A DNA stretch of 25,000 bases. It comes from Chrysomallon squamiferum. Lineage: Eukaryota; Mollusca; Gastropoda; Neomphalida; Peltospiridae. The notes under the pieces were generated by a model. That model saw only the letters and a program-made list of their open reading frames with translations. It did no database searches and was not told where the DNA came from. The stretch is taken from positions 48,527,564-48,552,563 of the forward strand of contig CM022665.1 of NCBI GenBank assembly GCA_012295275.1, written 5' to 3'. Both the position numbers and the translations under genes were made by a program. This document shows, piece after piece, positions 10,890 through 20,812 of the stretch. Numbering within the stretch: position 1 is the first letter of the stretch; every line of letters begins with the position of its first letter.

Positions 10890-11600
10890 AACTGATACAT
10901 CTCTTAATGTTAAAAAGATTCAGTGAACAGATAGAACATTTTTTTTTTTTTTTTTTATATATATATATATGTATATATAATATTATATAATATTACATAA
11001 TATATATAATATATATGTTGATTTTTTCAGATATTTAGAAAATATTAAATAAAATTTTTAAAAAGATGGAGGTCTTGAAGTTAACAATTTCACTGAACCA
11101 TCTAATGCTGTTTTGTTTTTTAATATCTGCTGATGTTTTCACTTATTTAGAAAACATTAAATACAAAATTTTACACATTACACAGTTTTTAATGTTAAAA
11201 AAAACAACTTCAGTTTATTGATATTTACTGATGTTTTTCGCTTACTCATCAAATATTAAATAGAAAATTTAAAAAAGACTGAGTTTCTAATATTAACAAG
11301 CTATATAAACAGGATAGAGTTGATTTTTTTATTTTATTTTTTTTATTGATGTTTTTTATATAATTAGAGTTTCTAACATCAACTAACTCAACAGACAGGA
11401 TAGAGTTACACATTTTTTTTTTTTTTTTTTTTTTGATGTTTTCATGTATTTACAAAATATTAAATACAAATTTATAAAAAAAAATACAGGTGTTAATGTT
11501 AACAAACCACAGTAAACAAGTAAAAGATTTTTTTTTTTTATATCTGATGGTTTTTTTGTCTTCTCTTATTCAGAACACATCAAAAACAGGTTTTATAAAG
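10890..11600. repeat. Degenerate repeat of roughly 110-125 bp with poly-T and AT tracts
   Basis: Five to six diverged copies contain TTTTCACTTATTTAGAAAA-like, ATTAAATACAAAATTT-like and AGTTTTTAATGTTAACA-like blocks. Poly-T runs recur at about 10939, 11322, 11411 and 11527, apparently as part of the unit. An (AT)n stretch lies at 10957-11015. Confidence 0.78.
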
Positions 11601-11830
11601 CCATGCAGTTTTTAATGTAACAATGATAAAACAAGGAACCGTGAAAGCTGAGATGAGCTAAGACTTGTGACAGGATGAATTAAATCAGTTACTAACTTTA
11701 CATCTGTGATCATCTCCACTAAGCCAGCAAAAGAGAATCAGTGTCAAAACAGTTTTCTGAAAACATCACTGACTTAGTGTCCCTTTGATTGAAACAGGTC
11801 ACATTTGTTTAGTGTGTTACAACATTAACC
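11601..11830. other. Unique intronic segment, no gene seen
   Basis: About 230 bp of unique sequence without an open frame or splice-bounded exon. Confidence 0.45.
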
Positions 11831-11931
11831 AAAAAAAAAAAAAATTAAAATTTAAAAATTAAATAAATAAAAATTATTAAAAAAAAGAAAGAATTTAATT
11901 TAAAAAAAAATAGAAAACAAAATTACAACAA

Positions 11932-11966
<35 letters not shown>
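11831..11966. repeat. A-rich stretch ending in a 34-base poly-A run
   Basis: Imperfect A-rich sequence with a pure A run at 11933-11966. No target-site duplication or retroposon body was seen. Confidence 0.9.
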
Positions 11967-11968
<2 letters not shown>

Positions 11969-12182
11969 TATACTAGTTGTATATTAAATAAGCAGGTATA
12001 CTTTATTGTTTGTGGCAAATCAATACTTAATTTAGAAACTGATTAATGACTTCCTGGTAAATATATCATTTTAATGCACTGCTCCAGTGACATACACATC
12101 GTAGATAACACTGTAATTAAAACATTTGCTTTTGTTGCTTTGTCAGTCTAAAAAATTAATACATCATACACTGTAATCATTG

Positions 12183-12183
<1 letters not shown>
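11967..12183. other. Unique AT-rich intron, no gene seen
   Basis: Non-repetitive sequence between the poly-A run and the (AAT)n array; no coding signal. Confidence 0.45.
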
Positions 12184-12243
<60 letters not shown>

Positions 12244-12272
12244 TAAAATAAAATAATAATAAATAAATAATA

Positions 12273-12303
<31 letters not shown>

Positions 12304-12305
12304 TA
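12184..12305. repeat. (AAT)n microsatellite
   Basis: About 120 bp of AAT steps with AAAT insertions near 12240-12275. Confidence 0.96.
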
Positions 12306-12306
12306 A

Positions 12307-12427
12307 TATCTCTTACTTTAACTTACATTGTACCTTGTAAAGACATGGCATGTACTGTCTTGTATATTTCTTACTTTAACTTACATTGTACCTTGTAAAG
12401 GACATGGTGTGTGCTGTCCTGTGCATG
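12307..12427. repeat. 58-bp tandem duplication
   Basis: TCTTACTTTAACTTACATTG begins at 12311 and, as TTCTTACTTTAAC, at 12368-12369. Both copies continue through TACCTTGTAAAG and ACATGGxxTGTxCTGTC. Confidence 0.93.
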
Positions 12428-12746
12428 GCTTTGACTTAATAGTTAATAAGAGAATACAAATAAATGGAAGCTGGTTTTTCTGTGATATAACTGCACATAT
12501 ATCATGTCTGTGTGTCTGTGTGTCTGAGTAACTGTTATATTAAAACATTAGATAAAATCTTTCTAAGGCACAAATTATGAACATAATAAAAAAAAAAAAT
12601 CCAGCTTTGTTTATCACTTGACATTTCAAACACAAAAAAAGAAAAAAAAAAGAAAGAAAAGTAGTCTAATACAAAAGCATCTTGATGAATGGACGATTAC
12701 AAAAAAAACCCCATAAATCACCACAACACACAGTATTAAAAAACTA
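12428..12746. other. AT-rich unique intron, no gene seen
   Basis: Contains short A runs at 12587-12660 and a GTGTCT repeat at 12506-12526; no supported gene. Confidence 0.45.
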
Positions 12747-12812
12747 ACACACACACACACACACACACTCACACACACACACACACACATGTCATTTCCA
12801 AAAACTCATTAG

Positions 12813-12860
<48 letters not shown>

Positions 12861-12881
12861 TTTCCACAAACAAAAACTCAT

Positions 12882-12932
<51 letters not shown>

Positions 12933-12958
12933 TCATTTCCACACTTAAACTCATTAGC

Positions 12959-12995
<37 letters not shown>

Positions 12996-13025
12996 CATTT
13001 CCACACTTAAACTCATTAGCAAAAA

Positions 13026-13056
<31 letters not shown>

Positions 13057-13060
13057 GACA
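12747..13060. repeat. Compound (CA)n array with four copies of a GTCATTTCCA spacer
   Basis: CA tracts alternate with GTCATTTCCACACTTAAACT-type spacers ending in CATTAGC. These start at about 12790, 12857, 12931 and 12993, a period of about 62-74 bp. The Cys/Val minus-strand frame is an artefact. Confidence 0.95.
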
Positions 13061-13472
13061 GAAAACCAGAAATTGGAGAAGAAACTGCCAGAAAGAAATT
13101 TTTTTAATGCGACAGTACGAGGGAACTCATCAACTTAATCTGTCATCAAAGAACTGCGCACAGATCGGCGCTGAAGCAAAACTGAGCTAAACGCTTCATG
13201 CAAATTTTCATTACTCCCCCCGGGTCTCCGTGTCACAGAGCAAACACGAAGACTGGAATAGATTCACTTCTTCTGTTTCATCAAACCACGTTTTCCCAGA
13301 AGACTTCATCCACTAAGACATTTAGCCATTGTGTCTGACCACTGCAAGCTGGACTGCTGGTCAGCCAGCTGGACACTGGTCAGCAAGCTGTATGGGAGAG
13401 GTGAATGTGAACACACATCACTGTCACCCCCAGTTAATGACGTACAATACAAGGCTGTACAACGCGAGGTGG
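13061..13472. other. Unique, moderately GC-containing island in intron 1
   Basis: About 400 bp of non-repetitive sequence. It contains a perfect POU octamer ATGCAAAT at 13198-13205, followed by TTTCATTA, a CCCCCCGGG run and several CpGs. Short open frames exist on both strands but none has family resemblance or convincing splice borders. A regulatory element is the best guess. Confidence 0.4.
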
Positions 13473-13560
13473 CTGTGGTGGTGGTGGTGGTGGTGGGCAT
13501 GATGATGATGATGTTGATGTCCTTGGGGATGATGTTGTGGATGTTATTGATGTTGTCGGT
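13473..13560. repeat. (GTG)n then (GAT)n trinucleotides
   Basis: A short (GTG)n run followed by ATGATGATG and related triplets. Confidence 0.9.
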
Positions 13561-13581
13561 GTGACAGGTTTAAACTGGCTG

Positions 13582-13870
13582 TGTTAATCATGGCACTGTG
13601 CTTTAACACACATTACCTCACTTTTAGTGTTAATCATGATTTTGTTTTAACACATATCTCACTTTCACTGTTAATCATGTCACCAGCCATTTCTCACTTT
13701 TATCTTAATCACCATCTCACTTTCATCTTAATCATCATCTCACTTTTATCTTAATCACCATCTCACTTTCATCTTAATCATCATCTCACTTTTATATTAA
13801 TCATCATCTCACTTTTATCTTAATCATCATCTCACTTTTATCTTAATCATCATCTCACTGGTGAGTTAAT
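13582..13870. repeat. 20/23-bp minisatellite CATCTCACTTTTATCTTAAT
   Basis: About eight well-kept units lie at 13690-13858, alternating TTTTAT and TTTCAT, with or without an extra CAT. More diverged TTAATCATG relatives lie to the left (13582-13690). Confidence 0.93.
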
Positions 13871-14168
13871 AACATCACAGAACTCAACTCTGTGTTAATG
13901 CAGCTGGGTTGGGTTGGGTTGGGGGTCGGGTGTGGCCAATGGACTGGAAAAAGACTGGGTGGGATGTTCTCAGAAGTTGGTGGCAATGAATACTTGAGTA
14001 GTTCACGTCTGAGGACATCTTTAGTCTTGAGTTTATGATCACCACTTTATCTATTTATCTGTTCATTAAACTCTGTTTTGTTCCAGATCCAACCTAGGTT
14101 TCTTTTTATTTTTTTATTTTTTATTTTTTAAAGTATTTCAGTTATTTTGTAGAGGAGGAGGCTTGTTT

Positions 14169-14172
<4 letters not shown>
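13871..14172. other. Unique segment, no gene seen
   Basis: Includes a short GGGTTGGGTTGGGTTGGGGG run (13906-13925) and T-rich sequence at 14100-14130. Confidence 0.45.

Positions 14173-14202
<30 letters not shown>
14173..14202. repeat. Poly-A run of 30
   Basis: A pure A tract following TTAATT. Confidence 0.97.
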
Positions 14203-14205
<3 letters not shown>

Positions 14206-14269
14206 CAAAATTGAAATAATCAATATTATATGGATCAATGTATATAAAAAAAAATACTCTTTTAATTTT

Positions 14270-14697
14270 GTGACATTCACAAACAACATGAAAACTAATA
14301 TTAACAAGTATTATAATACAGTATTAATAATAACAATAAAAATAAGAGGAACAAATAAAATTATAAAAATAACTAACAGTAACATCAACAACAACAACAA
14401 TAATATTAATAATAGAAATACTGCTACAACTATTACCATTACTACTACTACTACTACTACTAATAAAAATATTAATAACAGTAATAACAGAAACAATGAA
14501 ACTAATACTACCACTAATAACAATTATAACATGAACAGCAATAATAATAATAACAATAAAAAAATAATAATAACAATAATAATAATAATAATAATTAATA
14601 ATAATAACAATAACAATAATAATAATAAATAATAACAATAATAATAATAATAACAATAACAATAACAACAACAATAATAATAATAACAAATAATAAC

Positions 14698-14739
<42 letters not shown>

Positions 14740-14786
14740 TAATAATAAATAATAATAAATAATAACAACAATAACAACAACAATAC
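14270..14786. repeat. Trinucleotide-rich region (AAT, AAC, ACT)
   Basis: Over 500 bp of imperfect AAT/AAC/ACT triplets, purest at 14570-14760. Poly-Asn and poly-Leu/Ile frames in all directions are artefacts. Confidence 0.95.
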
Positions 14787-15105
14787 CAAACAACCCTTTG
14801 TACAGTTTAAATGATCTGGTGCCAAGCTAACGACTGTTTTAATAGGACTGACGCAGGGGTCTCGCGGGGTGTGGCCTTACTTACACAGAGTCTGTTAAAT
14901 CGGTGTCTGGGGCAATCAGGCAGACAGCTTTATCTGCAAGTGAGCCGAGCCACCACTGCCGCCGTGCACCAAGTGGCCGAAGTAGCGCACTTGCAGCAAC
15001 AGCTTAAAATTCAAACAGTAAAACAACTTAATGGCCAAGTTCAGCTGTGTACACAGTTCAGTGTGATCGCCTTAATTAATCAGAAACAGAATTCACAGCG
15101 GAGAA
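14787..15105. other. Unique CpG-containing island in intron 1
   Basis: About 300 bp of non-repetitive sequence with GACGCAGGGGTCTCGCGGGG and GCCGCCGTGCACC. An open plus-strand frame (MIWCQANDCF..., about 95 codons before the repeat) crosses it, but I recognise no family and it runs straight into the (GA)n array. Probably non-coding; a regulatory element is possible. Confidence 0.35.
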
Positions 15106-15191
<86 letters not shown>

Positions 15192-15260
15192 AATACAGAG
15201 AGAGAGAGAGAGAGAAATACAGAGAGAGAGAGAGAGAAATACAGACAGAGAGAGAGAGAG
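15106..15260. repeat. (GA)n microsatellite with AAATACA interruptions
   Basis: A long pure GA run to about 15186, then three AGAAATACAGA interruptions at regular spacing. Confidence 0.97.
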
Positions 15261-15908
15261 TAATGAATACATTTTCAATGAGATACTAAGTATTATTAAA
15301 CAGTCAAAGATGTAATACTTTATTTATATAATTCTCATTAAATGGTCAAAGATATAATATTTGTTTTTATATGTACGTTAATGGAGACAGGTGTCTTTTC
15401 TCTCCTTCTATGATTACTTACAGTTAGTAACCATTAACAACAACTGTTCTTAACCTGTTAACAACAAATATTTAATTTATTGCTTAAAATTCTTTTTTTC
15501 TTACTCATCCTGTAACATCACCTAGTAATCATTAACAACAAATATTTGATTTACTGTTTAAAACATTCATTTATCCTGGTCATTCATATCTTCACATTCT
15601 ACAGCATCAGGACTTTGGTACAATGAAACTTTCACTAACAAACTATTTTTATCCTGACATTTGCAATTCTTTTCTACCTGTGTTCTCCATAGTGAAATAA
15701 CAACAGTTTCTGTACACCACTGCGTGTAATATCATCAATATGTACCATGTAGGTACAAGGTAAATACATTAATTATTAACAAATAATAACATAACAACCT
15801 TGACACCAGACTTTCACAACATTGTTGTATACCTTGGGGATACAGTTTCAATAACAGAAACAGACTAACATACACAAACATGTATCCAGTGTTGTATACA
15901 CACACACA
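15261..15908. other. AT-rich intron with a diverged two-copy repeat
   Basis: TATTAAACAGTCAAAGATGT (about 15293) and CATTAAATGGTCAAAGATAT (about 15337) are a two-copy repeat. Two related ATTAACAACAAATATTT-like phrases occur at about 15458 and 15532. No gene seen. Confidence 0.5.
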
Positions 15909-16114
15909 GTGTGTGTCTCTCTCTCTCTCTCTGTCTCTCTCTGTGTCTCTGTGTCTCTCTGTCCCTCTGTCTCTCTCTCTCTGTGTCTCTTTCTTTCTCT
16001 TTTTCTCTCTCTGTCTTTCTCTCTCCTTCTCTCTCTCTCCCTCTCTCTCTCTGTCTCTGTCTTTCTCTGTGTGTCTCTCTCTCTCATACTGATACATACA
16101 TATATGCTCACAAA

Positions 16115-16168
<54 letters not shown>

Positions 16169-16209
16169 TGATACAGTAAAATATGCTTACAAACCCCCCT
16201 CTCTCTCTT

Positions 16210-16276
<67 letters not shown>

Positions 16277-16375
16277 GATTGTCTGTCTGTCTGTCTCTCT
16301 CTCTCATACTGATACATACATATATGCTCACAAACCCCTCTCTCTCTCTCTCTCTCTCCCTCTCTGTTTCTTCTC
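15909..16375. repeat. Compound (CT)n array with three ACTGATACA inserts
   Basis: CT-rich sequence, first imperfect (CTGT, CTTT), then pure. It is broken by inserts at about 16086, 16167 and 16306, each running from ACTGATACA through ATATGCT(C/T)ACAAACCCC. The first and third inserts are nearly identical; the middle one has diverged. The Arg/Glu and Ser/Leu frames are artefacts. Confidence 0.95.
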
Positions 16376-16736
16376 ACACGCCCACACACACCCACACACA
16401 CCCTCCAGGAACACCAGACACTTCTAGCTGCAGGTTACCAGCGACCTCCTCACTGTATTTATCTTTTAATTAATCACGTCAGGTGTGTTGTTAACATCAC
16501 ACCTTTGTCACACCCTGTTGTCACCTTTTAGCCTGCACAGAAATACCTGGCACAGCTGTTGTTAGTAAACAACACAAATAAAAATTACTCTAATTAACAC
16601 TGTGTATATCACAGAGAAACAAGCAGCCCCTCTCTAGGTGAGCCATGATAAACAGTGCATATGTACTTTCAACTCAACACCAAGATCAAATTAGAAAATA
16701 ACTTTTGTGATTTTTGGACAAAAATGAAACTATCAA
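16376..16736. other. Unique intronic segment, no gene seen
   Basis: Balanced composition at 16400-16550 (CAGGTGTGTTGTTAACATCA), then AT-rich; no coding signal. Confidence 0.45.
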
Positions 16737-16875
16737 ATTGATGACATCAAGTAAAGTTCTGTGTGTTGATGACATCAAGTAAAGTACAGTGTGTTGATGA
16801 CATCAAGTAAAGTACTGTGTATTGATGACATCAAGTAAAGTACTGTGTGTGTTGATGACATCAAGTAAAGTACTA
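16737..16875. repeat. 28-bp minisatellite TTGATGACATCAAGTAAAG, five copies
   Basis: Five almost identical units, each with TGATGACATCAAGTAAAGTA and a short GTGTG tail. Each contains a bZIP-like TGACATCA. Confidence 0.95.
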
Positions 16876-17794
<919 letters not shown>

Positions 17795-18380
17795 TTATCA
17801 ACCAACACAGAGACTGTATGCCTTGACTGCACAGAAACAATTCCTGTCATCTAATAACACATAGAGTTTTATAACACAGAGACTGTATGCCTTGACTGCA
17901 CAGAAACAATTCCTGTCATCTAATAACACACAGTGCTTTATAACACAAAGACTGTATGCCTTGACTGCACAGAAACAATTCCTGTCATCTAATAACACAC
18001 AGAGTTTTATAACACAAAGACTGTATGCCTTGACTGCACAGAAACAGTTCCTGTCATCTAATAACACACAGAGTTTTCTAACACAGAGACTGTATGCCTT
18101 GACTGCACAGAAACAGTTCCTGTCATCTAATAACACACAGTGCTTTATAACACAGAGTTTTATAACACAAAGACTGTATGCCTTGACTGAAACAGTTCCT
18201 GTCATCTTGACTTTTCTAACAGAAACAGTTCCTGTCATCTAATAACACACAGTGCTTTATAACACAGAGTTTTATAACACAAAGACTGTATGCCTTGACT
18301 GCACAGAAACAGTTCCTGTCATCTAATAACACACAGTGCTTTATAACACAGTTTTATAACACACAGTTTTGTAACACAGA
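17795..18380. repeat. 69-bp minisatellite, about seven copies
   Basis: TGACTGCACAGAAACA starts at 17824, 17893, 17962, 18031 and 18100, exactly 69 bp apart. The next copies are altered by a 15-bp insertion (CACAGAGTTTTATAA) and a truncated unit (18190-18240). The unit is a multiple of three and stop-free in one frame on each strand, giving long false open frames. Confidence 0.96.
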
Positions 18381-18434
18381 GACAGAAAGAGTGGAATGAT
18401 AAGAATTACAAGACTTTATTATTAAACTCTGTAA

Positions 18435-18479
18435 CCCCCACACACACACACACCAACCCACACACACACACACACACAG

Positions 18480-18511
<32 letters not shown>

Positions 18512-18551
18512 ACACACACACACACACCAACACACTCACACACACACACAG
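18435..18551. repeat. (CA)n microsatellite with AGA and CCAAC interruptions
   Basis: About 115 bp of CA, interrupted by CACCAACCCA and ACAGACA. Confidence 0.96.
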
Positions 18552-18785
18552 TATATATGCAGAATTAAAGAAATGAAAGGATAAGGTATTTGTTTTTTAA
18601 ATTTTTTTTTCTTTTTAATAAATCTAATGGCTTAACATAGTGTGAGATAGCTAGGTATATTTTGGAATCTGGATAAAAAAAAAAAATAATAATAAAATAA
18701 ATAAATAATAAGTAAATTAAATAAGTAAATAATAATAAATAAATATTAAGTTTATCATTAATAGTAAAAAAAAAGAAAAAAGAAA

Positions 18786-18823
<38 letters not shown>

Positions 18824-18850
18824 TTATAATAATAATAATAACTACAACTG
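18552..18850. repeat. A/T-rich region with (AAAT) and (AAT)n
   Basis: T run at 18600-18615, A run at 18675-18685, then AAAT/AAGT steps and a clean (AAT)n at 18786-18820. Confidence 0.85.
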
Positions 18851-19011
18851 CAGATATATTCTACAAAACCTTTGTCCATTATTCATTCTCTTAAACATTA
18901 AACATCAAATGTGTTTTCAATTCAATTCCAGAACAGAAAAAAAAAAATACCACTTTAATAAATGATAATCAAACAAACAAACAGATAAACAAAAAAACAA
19001 ACAAAAAACCC
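18851..19011. other. Intron start flank with (AAAC)n
   Basis: Unique sequence, then AAAC-type steps at 18970-19008, lying just downstream of the DGK donor in transcript sense. Confidence 0.6.
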
Positions 19012-19027
19012 GTTGCCATGGCGAAAC
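19012..19027. promoter_or_regulatory. RFX X-box-like site
   Basis: GTTGCCATGGCGAAAC matches the RFX X-box (GTTGCCATGGCAAC) except for one inserted base in the right half. It lies about 15 bp inside intron 1, next to the DGK donor. Binding is an inference. Confidence 0.3.
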
Positions 19028-19043
19028 TCATCCCTCCACTCAC

Positions 19044-19860
19044 CTGTCTTTGTCGGTGACCGCCTTGTACGTGCAATCCTCGTCCGTGGGCAGTCGCACA
19101 TCCACTGAGCTGGACCGCACGGTTTTGGGGATGTCGAGGAGGATGTCGTCGAAGGAGGTTTTGCGCGGGCTGTCGTGGGGGGTGAGGGGGATGTAGGCCG
19201 CGTCCATCGACGACGAGCGCTGCTTGACGACGGGCACGTGCAGCGTGACGGCCTCCGTGTACGACGTCCCCGACTCCCGCCTCACGCGCACCGGCCGCCG
19301 CCAGCATCATCCGAGCTGCCTTCCGAGTCACTGGAGTAGTCGCAGCTGTCAGACGAGGACGTGGAGAGGCTGGAGTCCGAGGACAGGTAGAACGTCCCGT
19401 GCAACTTCATCTTCTTCTTCTGCTCCTTCTGCTCCTGCTCCTCCTCCTCCCGCTCCTTCGCCAGCGTCTCCAGATGCAGACAGTGCATGCAGATCCTGGG
19501 GATGTCGAGTGAAGCGCGGCGCGTCTGGTGAACGGGGATCCTCAGACTGTTGTTGCTGTTGTAGTTGTCGGAGAGGTTCTCGTCAGAGGAGCCCACGCTC
19601 CACGTCCTTGCCGTGTCGAACGAGTGCGAGCGTCCGCCGATGCTGGACGCCGCGGGCACCTGCAGCAGCTCCGCGGAGGAGTCATGGAGGTTGGAGACGT
19701 CGAAGCTGGATGACCTCCCCCTGCACTCCAGCGGCACCTGGAGGCTGGGGTTGGCGCAGTCGACTGACGTGGAGCGTTTCTGCCGAGGGAAACACAGCTT
19801 GGGAATCTCAAACGAGGACTGGGGCGACGTCTGCGGTGAGGATCTCTTGAAAATGTTCAT
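19044..19860 (-). CDS. DGKZ: Diacylglycerol kinase zeta/iota-type (rdgA-like), amino-terminal coding exon
   Basis: This is the first recognisable coding exon of a minus-strand diacylglycerol kinase, the enzyme class that phosphorylates diacylglycerol to phosphatidic acid and ends DAG signalling. Identity rests mainly on the next exon (3851-3746), to which it joins in phase. The ATG at 19860-19858 begins MNIFKRSSPQ. An in-frame TAG lies upstream, near 19905. The exon ends with a strong donor, ACAG|GTGAGT, at 19044/19043 in phase 2. Residues 16-119 hold four modules pairing [SL]-[FL]-x-[IV]-P with R-[SR]-x-S-[VFL]-D. Next come CMHC (124-127), a Glu/Lys-rich probable coiled coil (about 131-152) and a Ser/Asp acidic tract (about 160-185). 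After the frameshift near 19290 the second frame carries TLHVP, KQRSSSMD, SPRKTSFDD, LDIPK and VRSSSVD. The exon would supply about 272 residues. It is much more GC-rich than its surroundings. Catalytic parts are not in the window. That it is coding is near certain; the exact paralogue is less so. Confidence 0.87.
19285..19300 (-). other. DGKZ: Frame break in the DGK amino-terminal exon
   Basis: The frame from the ATG reads ...SSDDAGGGRCA and stops at TGA (19284-19282). The next frame opens at the same place and continues with clear family-like motifs (TLHVP, RSSSMD, RSSSVD) to the correct phase-2 donor. One missing base in the GGCGGCGGCCGG stretch would unite them; no intron is short enough to fit. 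An assembly or sequencing error in GC-rich DNA is most likely; a real null allele is the alternative. Confidence 0.8.
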
Positions 19861-19905
19861 CGTGAACTCATCCAGTGTTAACTGTGCGCTAAATAAAGGT
19901 ATCTA
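19861..19905 (-). other. Start context and candidate acceptor upstream of the DGK ATG
   Basis: The minus strand reads TTTATTTAGCGCACAG then 21 bases and the ATG. The AG at 19883-19882 can serve as an acceptor with a short T-rich tract. An in-frame TAG lies near 19905, so the coding frame cannot extend upstream without splicing. Either the ATG is the start, with a short spliced leader, or an upstream coding exon joins here. Confidence 0.4.
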
Positions 19906-19919
19906 CCAGGCAGGTATGC

Positions 19920-20175
19920 AGTAACGTTTTTTTATTACTGTTAGGAAATACTGACGTATGTATCAGGCAGATGTAGAATAATAGTTTTTATTACACTGTA
20001 CTGTTAGGAAATACTGATATATAAGAGGCAGATAGAGAATAATAGTTTTTATTACACAGTACAGTTAGGAAATACTGACGTATGTATCAGGCAGATGTAG
20101 AATAATAGTTTTTATTACACTGTACTGTTAGAAAATACTGATATGGAACAGGCCGATGTAGAATAATGGTTTTTT
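19920..20175. repeat. Tandem repeat of about 62 bp, four copies
   Basis: TTAGGAAATACTGA recurs at 19941, 20004, 20065 and 20128 (last copy TTAGAAAATACTGA). It is followed by CAGGCAGATGTAGAATAATA and a T-rich GTTTTTATTACAC. Confidence 0.93.
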
Positions 20176-20345
20176 ATTACACAGTTATAAATCATCTGTT
20201 AGTCTCTCTGGTGTGCACTGTATTGTTTCTCAATAAACACATATTTGTAAGTATCAAGTAACAAGTCAGATTGTATTACCTGTGTCCTTCACAGTGTACG
20301 TCAGCCTCTGTTCCATATTCTGTTCTTCTTCCACATTTCTCAGTA
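20176..20345. other. Unique flank, no gene seen
   Basis: Short unique sequence between two arrays, upstream of the DGK exon. Confidence 0.4.
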
Positions 20346-20812
20346 TACTGTTCCATTGAACCATGTATCAAAGTATCATTTGTAGTATTTCAGAGTACCT
20401 TTTACCAGCATTTAAGCTGAATAGTCTCCCATCATTGCATATATCTCTGTATCACACGTTGTGCTGTGTAGTACCGTATATTGTATCACATTATCTTCTG
20501 TCCCATTGCAGCATGTGCAACTTTATCACATGTATCACTGTATTGTATCTCAGTGTACCATATATCATTGTATCAGCTATTACATTACACTGTATCTCAA
20601 TGTACCATGTTATATATCACTTGCTATAACATTTATTATTATATCACTAAACCATGTATCACAATATCACCTATACTGTACCTCAATGTATCATCTGCAC
20701 TGCATCCACAGTATTGTGTATCAATGTACCATGTACTATGCTGTACACTCTCCCACTGTACCATGTATAACACCTGTACTGTATCACAGTGTATCTCACT
20801 GTATCAATATAT
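20346..20812. repeat. Degenerate TATCACTGTACCATGTATCA repeats
   Basis: Irregular words such as TGTACCATGTAT, TATCACxxTAT and CTGTATCTCA recur without a strict period. They resemble the clean array to the right and are probably its decayed edge. Plus-strand open frames here (CISMYH...) are artefacts. Confidence 0.7.

Noticed and set aside
11831-11966. Poly-A tail of a retroposon
   Set aside because: No identifiable element body and no flanking target-site duplication; A-rich low-complexity DNA explains it.
13906-13925. Telomere-like GGGTT repeats
   Set aside because: Only three TTGGG steps, not TTAGGG, with no extension; chance G-rich run.
14270-14825. Poly-Asn, poly-Leu and poly-Ile open frames
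   Set aside because: Translations of AAT/AAC triplets.
15735-16427. Long Arg/Glu and Ser/Leu open frames
   Set aside because: Translations of the (CT)n/(GA)n microsatellite.
19224-19850. 208-residue plus-strand open frame over the DGK exon
   Set aside because: Antisense shadow of a GC-rich real exon; Arg/Ser/Pro-rich with no recognisable domain.
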